64,000 nucleotides of DNA from Marinobacter salarius (lineage in GTDB: Bacteria > Pseudomonadota > Gammaproteobacteria > Pseudomonadales > Oleiphilaceae), in contig NZ_CP136693.1 in NCBI RefSeq assembly GCF_032922745.1, positions 4,030,001 to 4,094,000 on the forward strand. The letters are read 5' to 3'. The notes beneath the pieces were generated by a model. That model was not told the origin of the DNA, did not search any database, and saw only the letters and a program-made list of their open reading frames with translations. Position 1 is the stretch's first letter, and each line of letters begins with the position of its first letter. The position numbers were made by a program, and so were the translations under genes. Of this stretch, positions 1 through 9,035 are shown one piece after another.

Positions 1-559
1 CAAGGATGTGCTCGCCCGCTTTTATCCGTGCGGATGTGAGCATGTGCAAGGCGGTCTGATAGGAGCACATGCCCATAGCGGCAAGTTCGGCATCGGCCAG
101 ATCGGCATTCTCGACATGGTGAAATTGGTCGGAAGGCACAGCAATATATTCCGCGAACCCACCATCGGCGCCGTGGCCGTAGTAGTCCGGGGTCAGGTTG
201 ATATTCCGGCGGTCGTCGGCGTAGAGGTTAAAGTCCAGCAGGCCTCGTTGGCCGATCCGCGTATCCTCAACACCCTGCCCCACGGCGACGATACGCCCAA
301 CAACGTCCGCGCCTTGAACTCTTGGGAACGTCAGCGTGGCTGAGCCTCCCATCTGGAAGGAGGTTACGTCGCCTTTATCCTTGGTGGGGTAAAGACCCTC
401 CCGGGCTTTGCGGTCGGTGTTGTTCTTGGCGGTGGCGGTGACCTGGACGAGCACCTCTCCCGCACCAGGGGTGGGGATGGGCACGTCTTCGGTGTATTCC
501 AGTTTCTCGACGCCACCGTGGCCGGTGAGCAGCATGGCTTTCATGGTCTTCTGGATCAT
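1..559 (-). CDS. MDR-family alcohol dehydrogenase / quinone reductase-like protein (3' part outside window)
   Basis: About 186 N-terminal residues are visible; the reading frame runs off the left edge without a stop. The GroES-like fold of medium-chain dehydrogenases is recognisable, with PTPGAGEVLVQV near residues 29-40 and GHGADGGFAEYIAVP near 128-142. The position where zinc alcohol dehydrogenases carry the catalytic zinc-ligand cysteine reads NNTD instead, so this is probably a zinc-independent or divergent MDR enzyme. The start ATG at 559 has an AGGAG upstream; a second in-frame ATG at 544 is possible. The substrate cannot be told because the NAD(P)-binding half is missing. Confidence 0.85.
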   Translation of the reverse strand, partial: MIQKTMKAMLLTGHGGVEKLEYTEDVPIPTPGAGEVLVQVTATAKNNTDRKAREGLYPTKDKGDVTSFQMGGSATLTFPRVQGADVVGRIVAVGQGVEDTRIGQRGLLDFNLYADDRRNINLTPDYYGHGADGGFAEYIAVPSDQFHHVENADLADAELAAMGMCSYQTALHMLTSARIKAGEHIL

Positions 560-639
560 GGGCGTTCTGCTCCTGCTTTGCTGGATATCAGGTCAGGATA
601 GGCCAGATTCCCAGCAGTGTCAGGGCCCCCTGGCCGCTT

Positions 640-1713
640 TTACCGGGCAATAACCTTGTAAATCGGCCGCAGTTTCGGGATTTGTTTGAGGACCACCTGA
701 ATGATGGTCATCAGGGGGACCGCCAGCAACACGCCAACCGGGCCCCACAACCAGCCCCAGAAGAAGATGGACACGAAGATGACGACGGGATTGATCGCCA
801 TGCGGAAACCGTGGATCCAGGGCTCTATGAAAAACCCGACGGTAGAGGTAAGAGCCAAATAGCCGAGCGGGGCGATGGCCATTATCCAGAGTGTGTCGAG
901 GCTGGTGGCAGACACAACCGCAAGCAGGATGATGGTCAGGATAACGCCCAGATAAGGGATGAATCTGGCCAAGCCGGCAACGAGCCCCCAAACGGCTGGG
1001 TCCGGAAGCCCCACTGCCCAGCAGATGAGCCCGGTGGTGATGCCAACCAGCAGGTTGCTGAGGCTGAGTACCGCCAGATACTGGGCGATCTGTTGCTGGG
1101 AATCGCGGGCAATCTGGAGCACGTTGCGGCGCTGTCGCTTCGGGAGTTGTCGCACAAAGTTGAGGATGATGCGGTCACCACCCACGAGCAGGAAATAGGT
1201 CAGGGCCAGCGCAAGTGCGAGGCCGGCCGCACCGTTACGGGCCTTGTTCAGTAGCTGGTTTCGCCAAGAGTCAGTTTTCAGGACGACAGTGTTGGTTGTG
1301 GTCTTCTCGTCTTTGGATAGTTCGTCCATCGACTCTTCCACTTTCTTTGCCGATTCGTTGACCTTATCAATCTGGCTTTTTATGCCGCTCTCACCCATGA
1401 GCAGTCGAGAGATCCCCTGTGGCGCCTGCTGTGCCCACTCCAGGGCAGGCGTTGCGACGGTCGCCCCAACACCCGCCAGACCAGCGATCACCACGATGAT
1501 CAACACCAATGAGCTGAGCACCCTTGGGATCCCGGCTTTGTCATAGGCTTTTTTGACAAGGGGAAACAACAGCAGGCTGGTCAGGACCGCGAGGACAATT
1601 GGCAGGACAATCTGGTGGGCGACGTAGAGGGTATAGAGTATCCCGAGCGCAAAGATGCCATTCAGTGGTGTCGCGAGATCTGAGCGTGCGGGTTGTTCGT
1701 TATCGTTGTTCAT
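640..1713 (-). CDS. AI-2E family transporter (PerM/YdiK-like permease), paralogue 1
   Basis: A 357-residue polytopic inner-membrane protein. Two helices lie at the N-terminus (about residues 17-50) and a third near 65-88. A charged soluble stretch with KVNESAKKVEESMDELSKDE follows, and then the conserved C-terminal block: a GLVAGLARFIPYLG segment and the FFWGWLWGPVGVLLAVPL signature near the end. Family members have been linked to autoinducer-2 or Na+/H+ export, but most are functionally unassigned, so no substrate is claimed. It is divergent from the SRPBCC gene at 1902. A second family member lies at 57958-59124. Confidence 0.9.
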   Translation of the reverse strand: MNNDNEQPARSDLATPLNGIFALGILYTLYVAHQIVLPIVLAVLTSLLLFPLVKKAYDKAGIPRVLSSLVLIIVVIAGLAGVGATVATPALEWAQQAPQGISRLLMGESGIKSQIDKVNESAKKVEESMDELSKDEKTTTNTVVLKTDSWRNQLLNKARNGAAGLALALALTYFLLVGGDRIILNFVRQLPKRQRRNVLQIARDSQQQIAQYLAVLSLSNLLVGITTGLICWAVGLPDPAVWGLVAGLARFIPYLGVILTIILLAVVSATSLDTLWIMAIAPLGYLALTSTVGFFIEPWIHGFRMAINPVVIFVSIFFWGWLWGPVGVLLAVPLMTIIQVVLKQIPKLRPIYKVIAR

Positions 1714-1901
1714 GCGGGTCCATGCACCTTGTCGGGCTGTATTGGGGGTATGATAACTGATGCACCACGAGGCTCAGTGTACCTGTCGCTCGGCTGTCAT
1801 TCAGCCCTTTTGGGCCAACGCTCGGTCATTGCCACCACGTCACTTTTGTTGTAACACATAACCGGATACCCTGATGAAAACCGTCTCTGAAGAGTTCATA
1901 C

Positions 1902-2330
1902 ATGGCGAACTACAAGATTGAAATTGACGAAACCTTTGATGTGCCGCGCAACCGTGTGTTTGCACTGTTTGCGGATCATGAGCGCTTCGGGAAGCTGTTG
2001 GGAGCACCAGTGAAGCGCATTCGCGACAGCGACCAGGCCGACCCCAACGGCCTTGGGTCCATCCGCAAGATCGGCATCGGCCCCATCGGCCTTGAAGAGA
2101 CCGTCATTACCTTCGAGCCGGGGTTGCTTATTGAGTACACCATTTCCAGCATGAGCCCCATCCGCAACCATATCGGTCGCATCCGCTTCGACGATGCCGC
2201 CAATGGCAGGACTCGCGTCCAGTACACCATTTCCTTTGACGACATCGTGCCGTTCACCGGCAAACTGGTCAGCTCCGCTCTTGATCAGGGGATCCGTAAG
2301 GGCATCCGCAGGGTGCCCAAGTTGGCGTAA
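1902..2330 (+). CDS. SRPBCC family protein (START-like fold)
   Basis: A 142-residue soluble protein without a signal peptide. The opening NYKIEIDETFDVPRNRVFAL, with FADHERFGKLL after it, is the helix-grip start of polyketide cyclase/SRPBCC proteins. The central GSIRKIGIGPIGLEETV and the later RTRVQYTISFDD are the usual alternating strands. The C-terminal helix is lysine/arginine rich (RKGIRRVPKLA). Such proteins bind hydrophobic ligands, but neither residues nor neighbours identify one here. ATG at 1902 is the only good start. Confidence 0.85.
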   Translation: MANYKIEIDETFDVPRNRVFALFADHERFGKLLGAPVKRIRDSDQADPNGLGSIRKIGIGPIGLEETVITFEPGLLIEYTISSMSPIRNHIGRIRFDDAANGRTRVQYTISFDDIVPFTGKLVSSALDQGIRKGIRRVPKLA

Positions 2331-2382
2331 GCAACTGAAGAACTCGTTGCTGGGCGGGGGTATTGTGGCAGGTTGATAATGA

Positions 2383-2805
2383 TCAATCTTCGGTTGCGGC
2401 ACGCTCCCGCCAGTGGCGGGCCAGTTGCGGATCTGCCCTGGTACCAATGCCCGCTTCATAGGCCTTTGCCACTTCGGACATGCTCAGCTTGTCGCCAGCC
2501 TCCGCTGCCCTCAGATACCACTCGAAAGCCTTCGAATCGCTCTGTGCCGTGCCTTGCCCGGCTGCGTGCATATTGCCCAGGTTATACATACCCTGCCGAC
2601 TCCCCGCTTCGGCAAGCGCCTGGTAACGTTCGAACGCCAGATCGTACTGGCCCATCTTGTAGACGGCATAGGCCTCCAGGACCTGGATCATCTCCCGAGC
2701 CACGCCCATCTGCTGATCCGGCTCGGCACTGTTTGCCACTGTCGGAGCTCCGGTGAACAGCAGCAAACTCACGGCTGCAATGAGCGATGTTCGAACGGAC
2801 CTCAT
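2383..2805 (-). CDS. Secreted Sel1-repeat / TPR-like protein
   Basis: A 140-residue protein with a typical Sec signal peptide (MRSVRTSLIAAVSLLLFTGAPTVANSA), so probably periplasmic. Sel1-like repeats follow: YDLAFERYQALAEAGSRQGMYNLGNM, then KAFEWYLRAAEAGDKLSMSEVAKAYE with GIGTRADPQLARHW. Only about two repeats are present, which is short for the family; it is probably a small protein-interaction module. The ATG at 2805 was chosen because it opens a signal peptide; the open frame extends further upstream but would overlap the yeeN region. Confidence 0.85.
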   Translation of the reverse strand: MRSVRTSLIAAVSLLLFTGAPTVANSAEPDQQMGVAREMIQVLEAYAVYKMGQYDLAFERYQALAEAGSRQGMYNLGNMHAAGQGTAQSDSKAFEWYLRAAEAGDKLSMSEVAKAYEAGIGTRADPQLARHWRERAATED

Positions 2806-3005
2806 GGCAATCTCCGCGTTCGGTGATAATGGCGATGTTCCGACCGTAACACGAACACATTCTGCGGTACCTGACCGGAAAGTTCTGAAACCCTGGCACT
2901 TTGGTACCATGGAAGAGCCGTCGACAACCTCGATAAATAAGGCTGTCACCGGCCTGTGTAGTCGAGTAAAATCCGCACTTTTGAAAATGAAATTGAGGCA
3001 GCGTA

Positions 3006-3728
3006 ATGGGCAGAGCCTATCAAAACCGCAAAGACTCCATGGCCAAAACGGCCGCCGCCAAAACCAAGGTCTACAGTAAGTACGGCCGCGAAATCTATGT
3101 GTGCGCCAAGTCCGGCGGCCCGGACCCGGATGCAAACCTCAGCCTGCGTGGCCTGATCGACCGTGCCAAGAAAGATCAGGTGCCCGCGCACGTCATTGAG
3201 AAGGCCATCGAGAAAGCCCGGGGTGGCGCTGGTGAGGATTTCTCCCCTGCTCGCTATGAAGGATTCGGCCCCGGCAACTGCATGGCCATCGTGGATTGCC
3301 TGACCGACAACCCCAACCGTACCTTCGGCGACGTACGCCTGGCGTTTACCAAGACCAAGTGCAAGATCGGCACCCAGGGCAGCGTCAGCCATATGTTCGA
3401 TCACTGCGCCATTCTCGGCTTCAAGGGCGACGACGAGGAAGCGGCTCTGGAAGCACTGATGATGGCGGATGTGGATGTCACTGACATTGAGCACGAAGAG
3501 GGTATGATTACTGTGTTCGCGCCCCACACCGAATACGCCAAGGCGCGACAGGCACTGCAGGAAGCGTTTGAAGGCCTGGAGTTTGACGTAGACGAGATCC
3601 AGTTCCTGCCCCAGACCACCACCACTGTCGAAGGCGACGACATTGAGCTGTTCGAGAAGTTTATGGACATGCTGAACGACCTCGATGACGTCCAGAATGT
3701 TTACCACAACGCAGTCATCGCAGACTGA
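3006..3728 (+). CDS. yeeN: YebC/PmpR family protein, YeeN type
   Basis: 240 residues, the normal length for YeeN. The N-terminal MGRAYQNRKDSMAKTAAAKTK and the DPDANLSLRGLIDRAKKDQVP segment are diagnostic of the YeeN branch. The acidic middle and C-terminal domains follow (FKGDDEEAALEALMMADVDV, DDIELFEKFMDMLNDLDDV). Family members were annotated as transcriptional regulators; recent work on YebC/TACO1 relatives points to a role on ribosomes at proline-rich stalls, so either activity is possible. GAGG lies upstream of the ATG. It is followed 13 bp later by an amidotransferase gene with its own RBS. Confidence 0.92.
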   Translation: MGRAYQNRKDSMAKTAAAKTKVYSKYGREIYVCAKSGGPDPDANLSLRGLIDRAKKDQVPAHVIEKAIEKARGGAGEDFSPARYEGFGPGNCMAIVDCLTDNPNRTFGDVRLAFTKTKCKIGTQGSVSHMFDHCAILGFKGDDEEAALEALMMADVDVTDIEHEEGMITVFAPHTEYAKARQALQEAFEGLEFDVDEIQFLPQTTTTVEGDDIELFEKFMDMLNDLDDVQNVYHNAVIAD

Positions 3729-3741
3729 CGGGAGCAACACC

Positions 3742-4470
3742 TTGGCCAGGGTCGTCATACTCAAAACAGGTAATACCTACCCGTCCCTTCTGGAGTCGTT
3801 CGGGGATTTCGATAACTGGTTTTTGGCCGGGCTGGATCCGGAGCTCGACCTTCACGTAGTCGATGTTACGGTTGACGACCTACCGGGCAAACCCGGGAAT
3901 TGGGACGGGATCGTGGTGACGGGATCACCAGCCATGGTCAGCGACCGGGCGCCCTGGAGTGAGGGCACTGCCGCGTGGCTAGCTGAGGCAGTGACGGAAG
4001 AGGTGCCAGTTCTGGGGGTCTGCTATGGCCATCAGCTGCTGGCCCACGCTCTGGGTGGTGAAGCAGGTTATCATCCACAAGGCCGGGAAACCGGCACCCA
4101 TCAGGTAGAGTTGCTGGACGCTGCGATGGATGACCCTCTGTTTAAGGGGTTGCCCCAAACATTTCCGGCGCAATTGACGCATCGGCAATCCGTACTCAGG
4201 TTGCCGGAGAATGCCGTTCTCCTGGGCCGAAACGAGTTCGAACCGCACCAGGCCTTTCGTGTGGGCCGCTGCGCCTGGGGTATCCAGTTCCACCCGGAAT
4301 TCTCAGCAGAGGTGATGCGGGCCTACCTCAAGGTGCAGGCACCCGATCTGGAAAAGGAAGGGCTCGATGCCAAGGCTCTGATTGAGAATGTGATCGACGC
4401 GCCCAATGCCACGTCCCTGCTCGGCCGCTTCTCCCGACTGGTGCTCAACGGCCTGCCAGTGGACCACTAA
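3742..4470 (+). CDS. Class I glutamine amidotransferase-like protein
   Basis: About 242 residues. The GATase1 nucleophile elbow is GVCYGHQLLAHALGG (Cys near residue 93) and the His-Glu pair lies in IQFHPEFS, so the catalytic triad looks complete. It resembles stand-alone GuaA-like amidotransferases (YfeJ group) without a synthetase domain. The chosen start is TTG at 3742, because GGGAG sits 8 bp upstream and just after the yeeN stop; an ATG at 3685 in the same frame would overlap yeeN by 44 bp. It overlaps the convergent FHA gene by 4 bp. The substrate is unknown. Confidence 0.88.
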   Translation: MARVVILKTGNTYPSLLESFGDFDNWFLAGLDPELDLHVVDVTVDDLPGKPGNWDGIVVTGSPAMVSDRAPWSEGTAAWLAEAVTEEVPVLGVCYGHQLLAHALGGEAGYHPQGRETGTHQVELLDAAMDDPLFKGLPQTFPAQLTHRQSVLRLPENAVLLGRNEFEPHQAFRVGRCAWGIQFHPEFSAEVMRAYLKVQAPDLEKEGLDAKALIENVIDAPNATSLLGRFSRLVLNGLPVDH

Positions 4471-4817
4471 TCCAGTATGTAGGCGGTTTTCTCCAGCGCA
4501 TTTTCCTCTTCGTCAATGAAGCGGAATTCGTTCCAGCCAATGCGAACCAGGTCGTTACTGTTCAGGCGCTGGCGTCGGTCAATCCGCAGTTCGTTCACAA
4601 ACGTTCCGTTGGTGCTGTTCTGGTCGGTGATGTAATAGTCCACCGTACCCTCCAGATAGGCATTGGGCACCGCCTCAATCAACGCATGATGGCCACTGAC
4701 CGAAATCTCGTCGATGCGAATATCGTTATCGCCACGCCTGCCGACATGAATCTCCGGCTGCTCCAGCTCAAAAGTGGTCACCACAACGTTGTCCACCAGT
4801 TGGGAAAGTGACGCCAT
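4467..4817 (-). CDS. FHA-domain protein
   Basis: A 116-residue protein that is essentially one forkhead-associated domain. The phosphothreonine-binding core is visible as HVGRRGDNDIRI, then SVSGHHALIEA and NSTNGTFVNE, with the expected Arg, Ser-x-x-His and Asn residues. It should read phosphorylated Thr on a partner, most simply a substrate of the kinase encoded two genes upstream on the same strand. The ATG at 4817 has GGAGG directly upstream; an earlier ATG at 4832 is less likely. It is the last gene of the kinase-phosphatase-FHA operon. Confidence 0.92.
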   Translation of the reverse strand: MASLSQLVDNVVVTTFELEQPEIHVGRRGDNDIRIDEISVSGHHALIEAVPNAYLEGTVDYYITDQNSTNGTFVNELRIDRRQRLNSNDLVRIGWNEFRFIDEEENALEKTAYILD

Positions 4818-4831
4818 ACAGGCCTCCTCCA

Positions 4832-5575
4832 TTAATTAAGAATCAACAGTACAACGGACACATTGTCGGCCGCCTCGTTATCCAGGCTCGCATCCACCAG
4901 CGCCCGGACCTTATCGTCGGGTGTTTCGCACGTAGACATCAGCGACAGCCATTGGTCCTCCGGCAAAGCCCCCGTAAGGCCATCGGAACAGAGCAGTAAG
5001 GAATCTCCAGCTGCCATCCGCACGCGGCGGAAGCTGGCAATGGCCGTTGAGGCGCCAAGCGCCCGTGTCAGCACATTACGAAAAGGCACATGGGGCACGT
5101 CATCAGGGCGGATGCTGCCGTCATCCAGCATGTTCTGTACCACGGTGTCATCCCGGGTCTGGCATGCCAGCTCTCGCCCTTGAACGAGATAGCAGCGGGA
5201 ATCCCCCAGGTGGGCAAGGTGAGCCTCACCGTCAATCACCCACGCCATCACCAGCGTGGTCCCCATTTTTGCCAGGTCTGCATCGGCAGCCCTTTGATCG
5301 GCAATTCGCTCACTGGCCAGGTTGATCGCAAACTGTATGGCGTCGTCCGGCTCCTCCGGCACACCTTCATCCGGCGACAACCAGGGCACCAGCACTTCCA
5401 TCACCGTGTCTACGGCTATACGGCTGGCCACTTCCCCGCCGTGGTAACCGCCCATGCCATCGGCAACCACAAGCAGCACCTGCCGGTTATCCTCGCTGAC
5501 CCGCCAGTCAATAGCGTCCTGGTTGGCTGTACGCAACGCCCCTACATCCGTTATGCCAGCCACCTGGGGATTCAT
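4832..5575 (-). CDS. PP2C-type serine/threonine protein phosphatase
   Basis: A 247-residue soluble PPM phosphatase. The metal-binding motifs are VADGMGGYHGGE near residues 38-49, LAHLGDSRCYL near 121-131, LLLCSDGLTG near 195-204 and DNVSVVLLIL at the C-terminus. It should dephosphorylate targets of the adjacent kinase. Its ATG overlaps the kinase stop as TGATG, so the two are translationally coupled; GGAGG lies 9 bp before it. A GTG one codon upstream is an alternative. Confidence 0.95.
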   Translation of the reverse strand: MNPQVAGITDVGALRTANQDAIDWRVSEDNRQVLLVVADGMGGYHGGEVASRIAVDTVMEVLVPWLSPDEGVPEEPDDAIQFAINLASERIADQRAADADLAKMGTTLVMAWVIDGEAHLAHLGDSRCYLVQGRELACQTRDDTVVQNMLDDGSIRPDDVPHVPFRNVLTRALGASTAIASFRRVRMAAGDSLLLCSDGLTGALPEDQWLSLMSTCETPDDKVRALVDASLDNEAADNVSVVLLILN

Positions 5576-7266
5576 CACGATGCTTCCTCCCTTGCCTCAC
5601 GGCTCGCCTGTCTTCGCAACGCTTCCGCCATGGTGGCGGCACTCAGGAAGCGCTTGTCAGGCTCCCGTTGTATGGCTTTATTAATCAGACGGACAACACC
5701 GTTGGGGAGTTCCGGGTTGAACTCGCGGACACTCCGTGGGCGCTTGTTCAGAATCTGGTAGGTCAGGTTGGCCAGGGTGTCACCCTGATAGGGTGTCTCG
5801 CCGCACACCAGTTTGTACAGCGTGATTCCCAGACTGTAGGTATCGGTGGCGCCAGTCACTTTCTGGCCCTTGAGCTGCTCCGGAGACATATACAGTGGGC
5901 TGCCCATGACACTCCCGGTGCGAGTCCGGGAGTCGTCCGAGATCTTGGCTATGCCGAAATCGGTAATCTTGATCTCACCGTTGTCCGGGTTGAAGATGAT
6001 GTTACCCGGTTTGATATCGCGATGGATGATCTTCTGGCGATGCGCGTAATCGAGGGCATCCGCCACCCGGGCGACGATATCCAGCACCTTCGCCAGCGGC
6101 AGTAACCGCCCCGGCTTGCCAAATTCACTAAGCGGCCTGCCCTTTGCGTAATCCATGGCGATAAACGCAAGGTCGGCCTCTTCCCCGACATCATACACGG
6201 TGACAATTGCCGGATGGCTGAGGCGGCCCGCCGCCTCAGCTTCCCGAAAGAACCGTGATTTCAGGTCCCGCAGCTCGTTGTCCTCAAAGGCCTGGTAACT
6301 GAGTGTCTTGATGGCCACGGTACGGGCTATTTTGGGGTCCTTGCCGAGATAGACCACACCCATGGCGCCGCGCCCTATCTCACGCTCGATCTCGTAGCGG
6401 CCCAGGGTGGGCCGGCTGACGCTCTGCTCGGGCATGACCAGGGTTCGGGTATTGTCAAAACCACCGGGAGAAACGACGGTTGCCTCGGTGGTCAGGCTCT
6501 CAAGCGCCGCCAGGCGTTTTTCCACGTCCCGGTACTTCCGCTTCTGCTGAAGAATCTGCTGGTAGGTGGCGGACGCCCGGTCGTACTGACGTTTGCGCTC
6601 CTGCTGAATGGCAACGTCATATTGCAGTGCCAAGGTGTCTTCGGTGGGTGGGCATTCGGCCAGCACCTCGAGCGCCTCATCGGACTGCCCCTGTTGTAAC
6701 AACAGGCGGCCAAGTCGGGTGCGGGCTGCACGAACGTTCTCCGACAACGCGACAATATCACGCCTCGGCTGTAGCCAGAACAGCATAATGATGTAACCGA
6801 CCATCAGCAGGGTGACCACTTCACCCAATGGCAACCAGGCGCTCTGATAGAACATGAGCGCCGCTTGTAGAACCACCAGAGCCCCGGCAACGAGCAATAG
6901 CACCGGTAGAGCAACCGCGCCTCCCATTTGTGGAACCGCAAGCACCAGGATCAATGCCGACACCATCAAACCGGCGCGAATCGCCAGCGCCGACCACTCG
7001 GGTTCGACAAGCCCCCGGGCCTGAAGCGCCGTTGCGAATGCGGCCGGTGACATATCCACCACTTTGACGGCATCCTCAATGCCCGCAGGGTTGCCAAGAG
7101 TGCTGAACAGTACCCGATCCAACCAACCCAGCAGCGGCAATGCGTCCCCCACAAACACAGAGGCCAGCGCCAGCACAACAATAAGCAGGCGCAAACTGAA
7201 CAGACGGGAACCAATTAGAGCCAGTGAATTCACAGGAATCGTTGTCGTAAATGATTGATACAACAA
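5575..7266 (-). CDS. Membrane-anchored Hanks-type serine/threonine protein kinase
   Basis: 563 residues. The N-terminal 170 hold a membrane segment (about 24-45), a short soluble stretch and three further hydrophobic helices, ending WLPLGEVVTLLMVGYIIMLF. This resembles a CHASE2 sensor whose extracytoplasmic part is largely deleted. A TPR-like helical region spans about 175-260. The kinase domain runs from about 290 to 555: Gly loop GRGAMGVVYLG, Lys320 in VAIKTL, HRDIKPGN with Asp417, DFGIAK at 436-441 and MSPEQL. All catalytic residues are present. The start is uncertain: TTG at 7266, or GTG at 7233. It is first in an operon with the PP2C and FHA genes. Confidence 0.92.
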   Translation of the reverse strand: MLYQSFTTTIPVNSLALIGSRLFSLRLLIVVLALASVFVGDALPLLGWLDRVLFSTLGNPAGIEDAVKVVDMSPAAFATALQARGLVEPEWSALAIRAGLMVSALILVLAVPQMGGAVALPVLLLVAGALVVLQAALMFYQSAWLPLGEVVTLLMVGYIIMLFWLQPRRDIVALSENVRAARTRLGRLLLQQGQSDEALEVLAECPPTEDTLALQYDVAIQQERKRQYDRASATYQQILQQKRKYRDVEKRLAALESLTTEATVVSPGGFDNTRTLVMPEQSVSRPTLGRYEIEREIGRGAMGVVYLGKDPKIARTVAIKTLSYQAFEDNELRDLKSRFFREAEAAGRLSHPAIVTVYDVGEEADLAFIAMDYAKGRPLSEFGKPGRLLPLAKVLDIVARVADALDYAHRQKIIHRDIKPGNIIFNPDNGEIKITDFGIAKISDDSRTRTGSVMGSPLYMSPEQLKGQKVTGATDTYSLGITLYKLVCGETPYQGDTLANLTYQILNKRPRSVREFNPELPNGVVRLINKAIQREPDKRFLSAATMAEALRRQASREAREEAS

Positions 7267-7449
7267 GTTTAGAAAGTGAATGCCGGCAGCGATAGCTCAA
7301 GACGGACCTTTTTTGTAAGTGTTTGTTTAGCTGGGACCAGGATCACGTCGCGATCATTATTAATCCAGGATGACAAGGGTGTAAGGACGACACAGGTTCC
7401 GGTGCAGTATAGTTTCGTCTTTGGACCCTTTCCGTCAGGAAGTACGACG

Positions 7450-8892
7450 ATGACAGTGAAGTTACTGATCGGCCTGGTTATTCTGACCATTACAACAACC
7501 GGTTTTTACCACACATTGAAGCCCCTACCCCCCGGGTTCGGTTACGAGGGCAATCCCCATCCTCTGACGAATGCCAAGCTGCTCACCGACAGAACCCTGC
7601 ACTTCGGCAACGAAGAGCCTCGGCTGGACCACGAGATTTTCGACGGGGCCCTCGATATGGTTTCGAACGCCCGCCGCTTCGTACTGGTGGACATGTTCCT
7701 CTTCAACGACACCCGTGAAGAAGGCAGCCGTCAGCGGCCATTGGCAAGGGAGCTGACTGACGCCCTGCTCAAGCGACGCAAGGCGAATCCGGATGTGCGT
7801 ATTGTCGTTATTTCCGATCCCATAAACACCGTATACGGTGGTACAGCCTCGCCCTACTTCCAGCAACTAAGGCAAGCAGGCATTCCGGTAATAGAAACCA
7901 GGTTGGAGCGCCTTCGTGACAGCAACCCGACCTGGTCCGGCCTGTGGCGCTTCTGTTGTCAGTGGATGGGCAACTCGGCAACCGGCGGCTGGCTACCGAA
8001 CGCACTCGGTGAGCAGCCGGTCACCCTGCGCAGTTACCTGGCACTCCCCAACTTCAAGGCCAACCACCGCAAAGTCCTGATCACCGACAACGCAGAGGGC
8101 TTTAACGCCCTGGTGACCTCCGCCAACCCACACGATGGCAGTAGCCGGCACAGCAACATCGGCCTGCGATTCGGAGGGCCAGCCGTGGCCGATTTGCTGC
8201 TCAGTGAGCGTGCCGTTCTGGCCATGTCCGGTGCAAACACCGAGGTAGTGGACGAAATGATCAGCAGCCTGCCTCAAGCCGCGGCCGGCATCGATTCGGT
8301 CGATACCATCCAGGTCGTCACAGAATCGGCCATACGGACAGCCGCCAGGGACATCATTGGCACCGCAAAAGCGGGCGACAGGCTGGACCTGGCCATGTTC
8401 TACCTGTCACACCGAACCTTGCTGGAGGAATTGAAAGAAGCCCACGAACGCGGTGTCGAAGTGCGGGTACTGCTGGACGCCAACAACGATGCCTTTGGCA
8501 TGGAAAAAAGCGGAATACCCAACCGCCAGGCAGCCATGGAACTCAATGGCGCCGGCATTACCGTACGTTGGTGCAACACCGAAGGTGAACAGTGCCACAG
8601 TAAATTACTGGTCAGACGGGACACCCAAGGCAACGCTCAACTGCTGCTCGGCTCGGCCAATTTCACCCGCCGCAACCTCGACGATCTGAACCTTGAAACC
8701 AGTGTACGCGTGCGCTCCACCGTGCACTCAGAGACAGTTAGCAAAGCGGCCGGCTTCTTCGACGAGCAATGGAACCACGGCCCGGGTGACACACCAGTCA
8801 TGAGCCTGCCCTACAATGCCTGGGCCGATGAATCCCGGATACGGTATTGGCAATACAGGCTGATGGAGGCAACGGGACTGTCCACGTTTTAA
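7450..8892 (+). CDS. Phospholipase D-like / cardiolipin-synthase-like protein
   Basis: 480 residues with an N-terminal membrane anchor or uncleaved signal (VKLLIGLVILTITTTGF). There are two PLD half-sites. The first is NHRKVLITD, followed by TSANPHDGSS. The second is CHSKLLVRRD, followed by LLGSANFTRRN; its Asp sits one position later than in the usual HxKx4D pattern. The enzyme should act at or outside the inner membrane as a phosphatidyltransferase or phosphodiesterase. The ATG at 7450 follows AGGAAG by 7 bp; the frame is open upstream to 7276 but lacks a comparable RBS. Confidence 0.88.
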   Translation: MTVKLLIGLVILTITTTGFYHTLKPLPPGFGYEGNPHPLTNAKLLTDRTLHFGNEEPRLDHEIFDGALDMVSNARRFVLVDMFLFNDTREEGSRQRPLARELTDALLKRRKANPDVRIVVISDPINTVYGGTASPYFQQLRQAGIPVIETRLERLRDSNPTWSGLWRFCCQWMGNSATGGWLPNALGEQPVTLRSYLALPNFKANHRKVLITDNAEGFNALVTSANPHDGSSRHSNIGLRFGGPAVADLLLSERAVLAMSGANTEVVDEMISSLPQAAAGIDSVDTIQVVTESAIRTAARDIIGTAKAGDRLDLAMFYLSHRTLLEELKEAHERGVEVRVLLDANNDAFGMEKSGIPNRQAAMELNGAGITVRWCNTEGEQCHSKLLVRRDTQGNAQLLLGSANFTRRNLDDLNLETSVRVRSTVHSETVSKAAGFFDEQWNHGPGDTPVMSLPYNAWADESRIRYWQYRLMEATGLSTF

Positions 8893-9035
8893 GTTTCTGT
8901 CATCATTCGGAACCTGGCCCTCCGATAACGCGTGCTACTATTAGGTCAGCTTGAATGTCGGATGTAGGAGTCGGCTACATCGCAGGCAACAACCGGAAAG
9001 ACCGCTTCTTGAATGAAAAATAACAGGAGAGTGTA

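Noticed and set aside
4467..7266. Kinase/phosphatase/FHA cluster as part of a type VI secretion locus
   Set aside because: No tss genes occur on either side.
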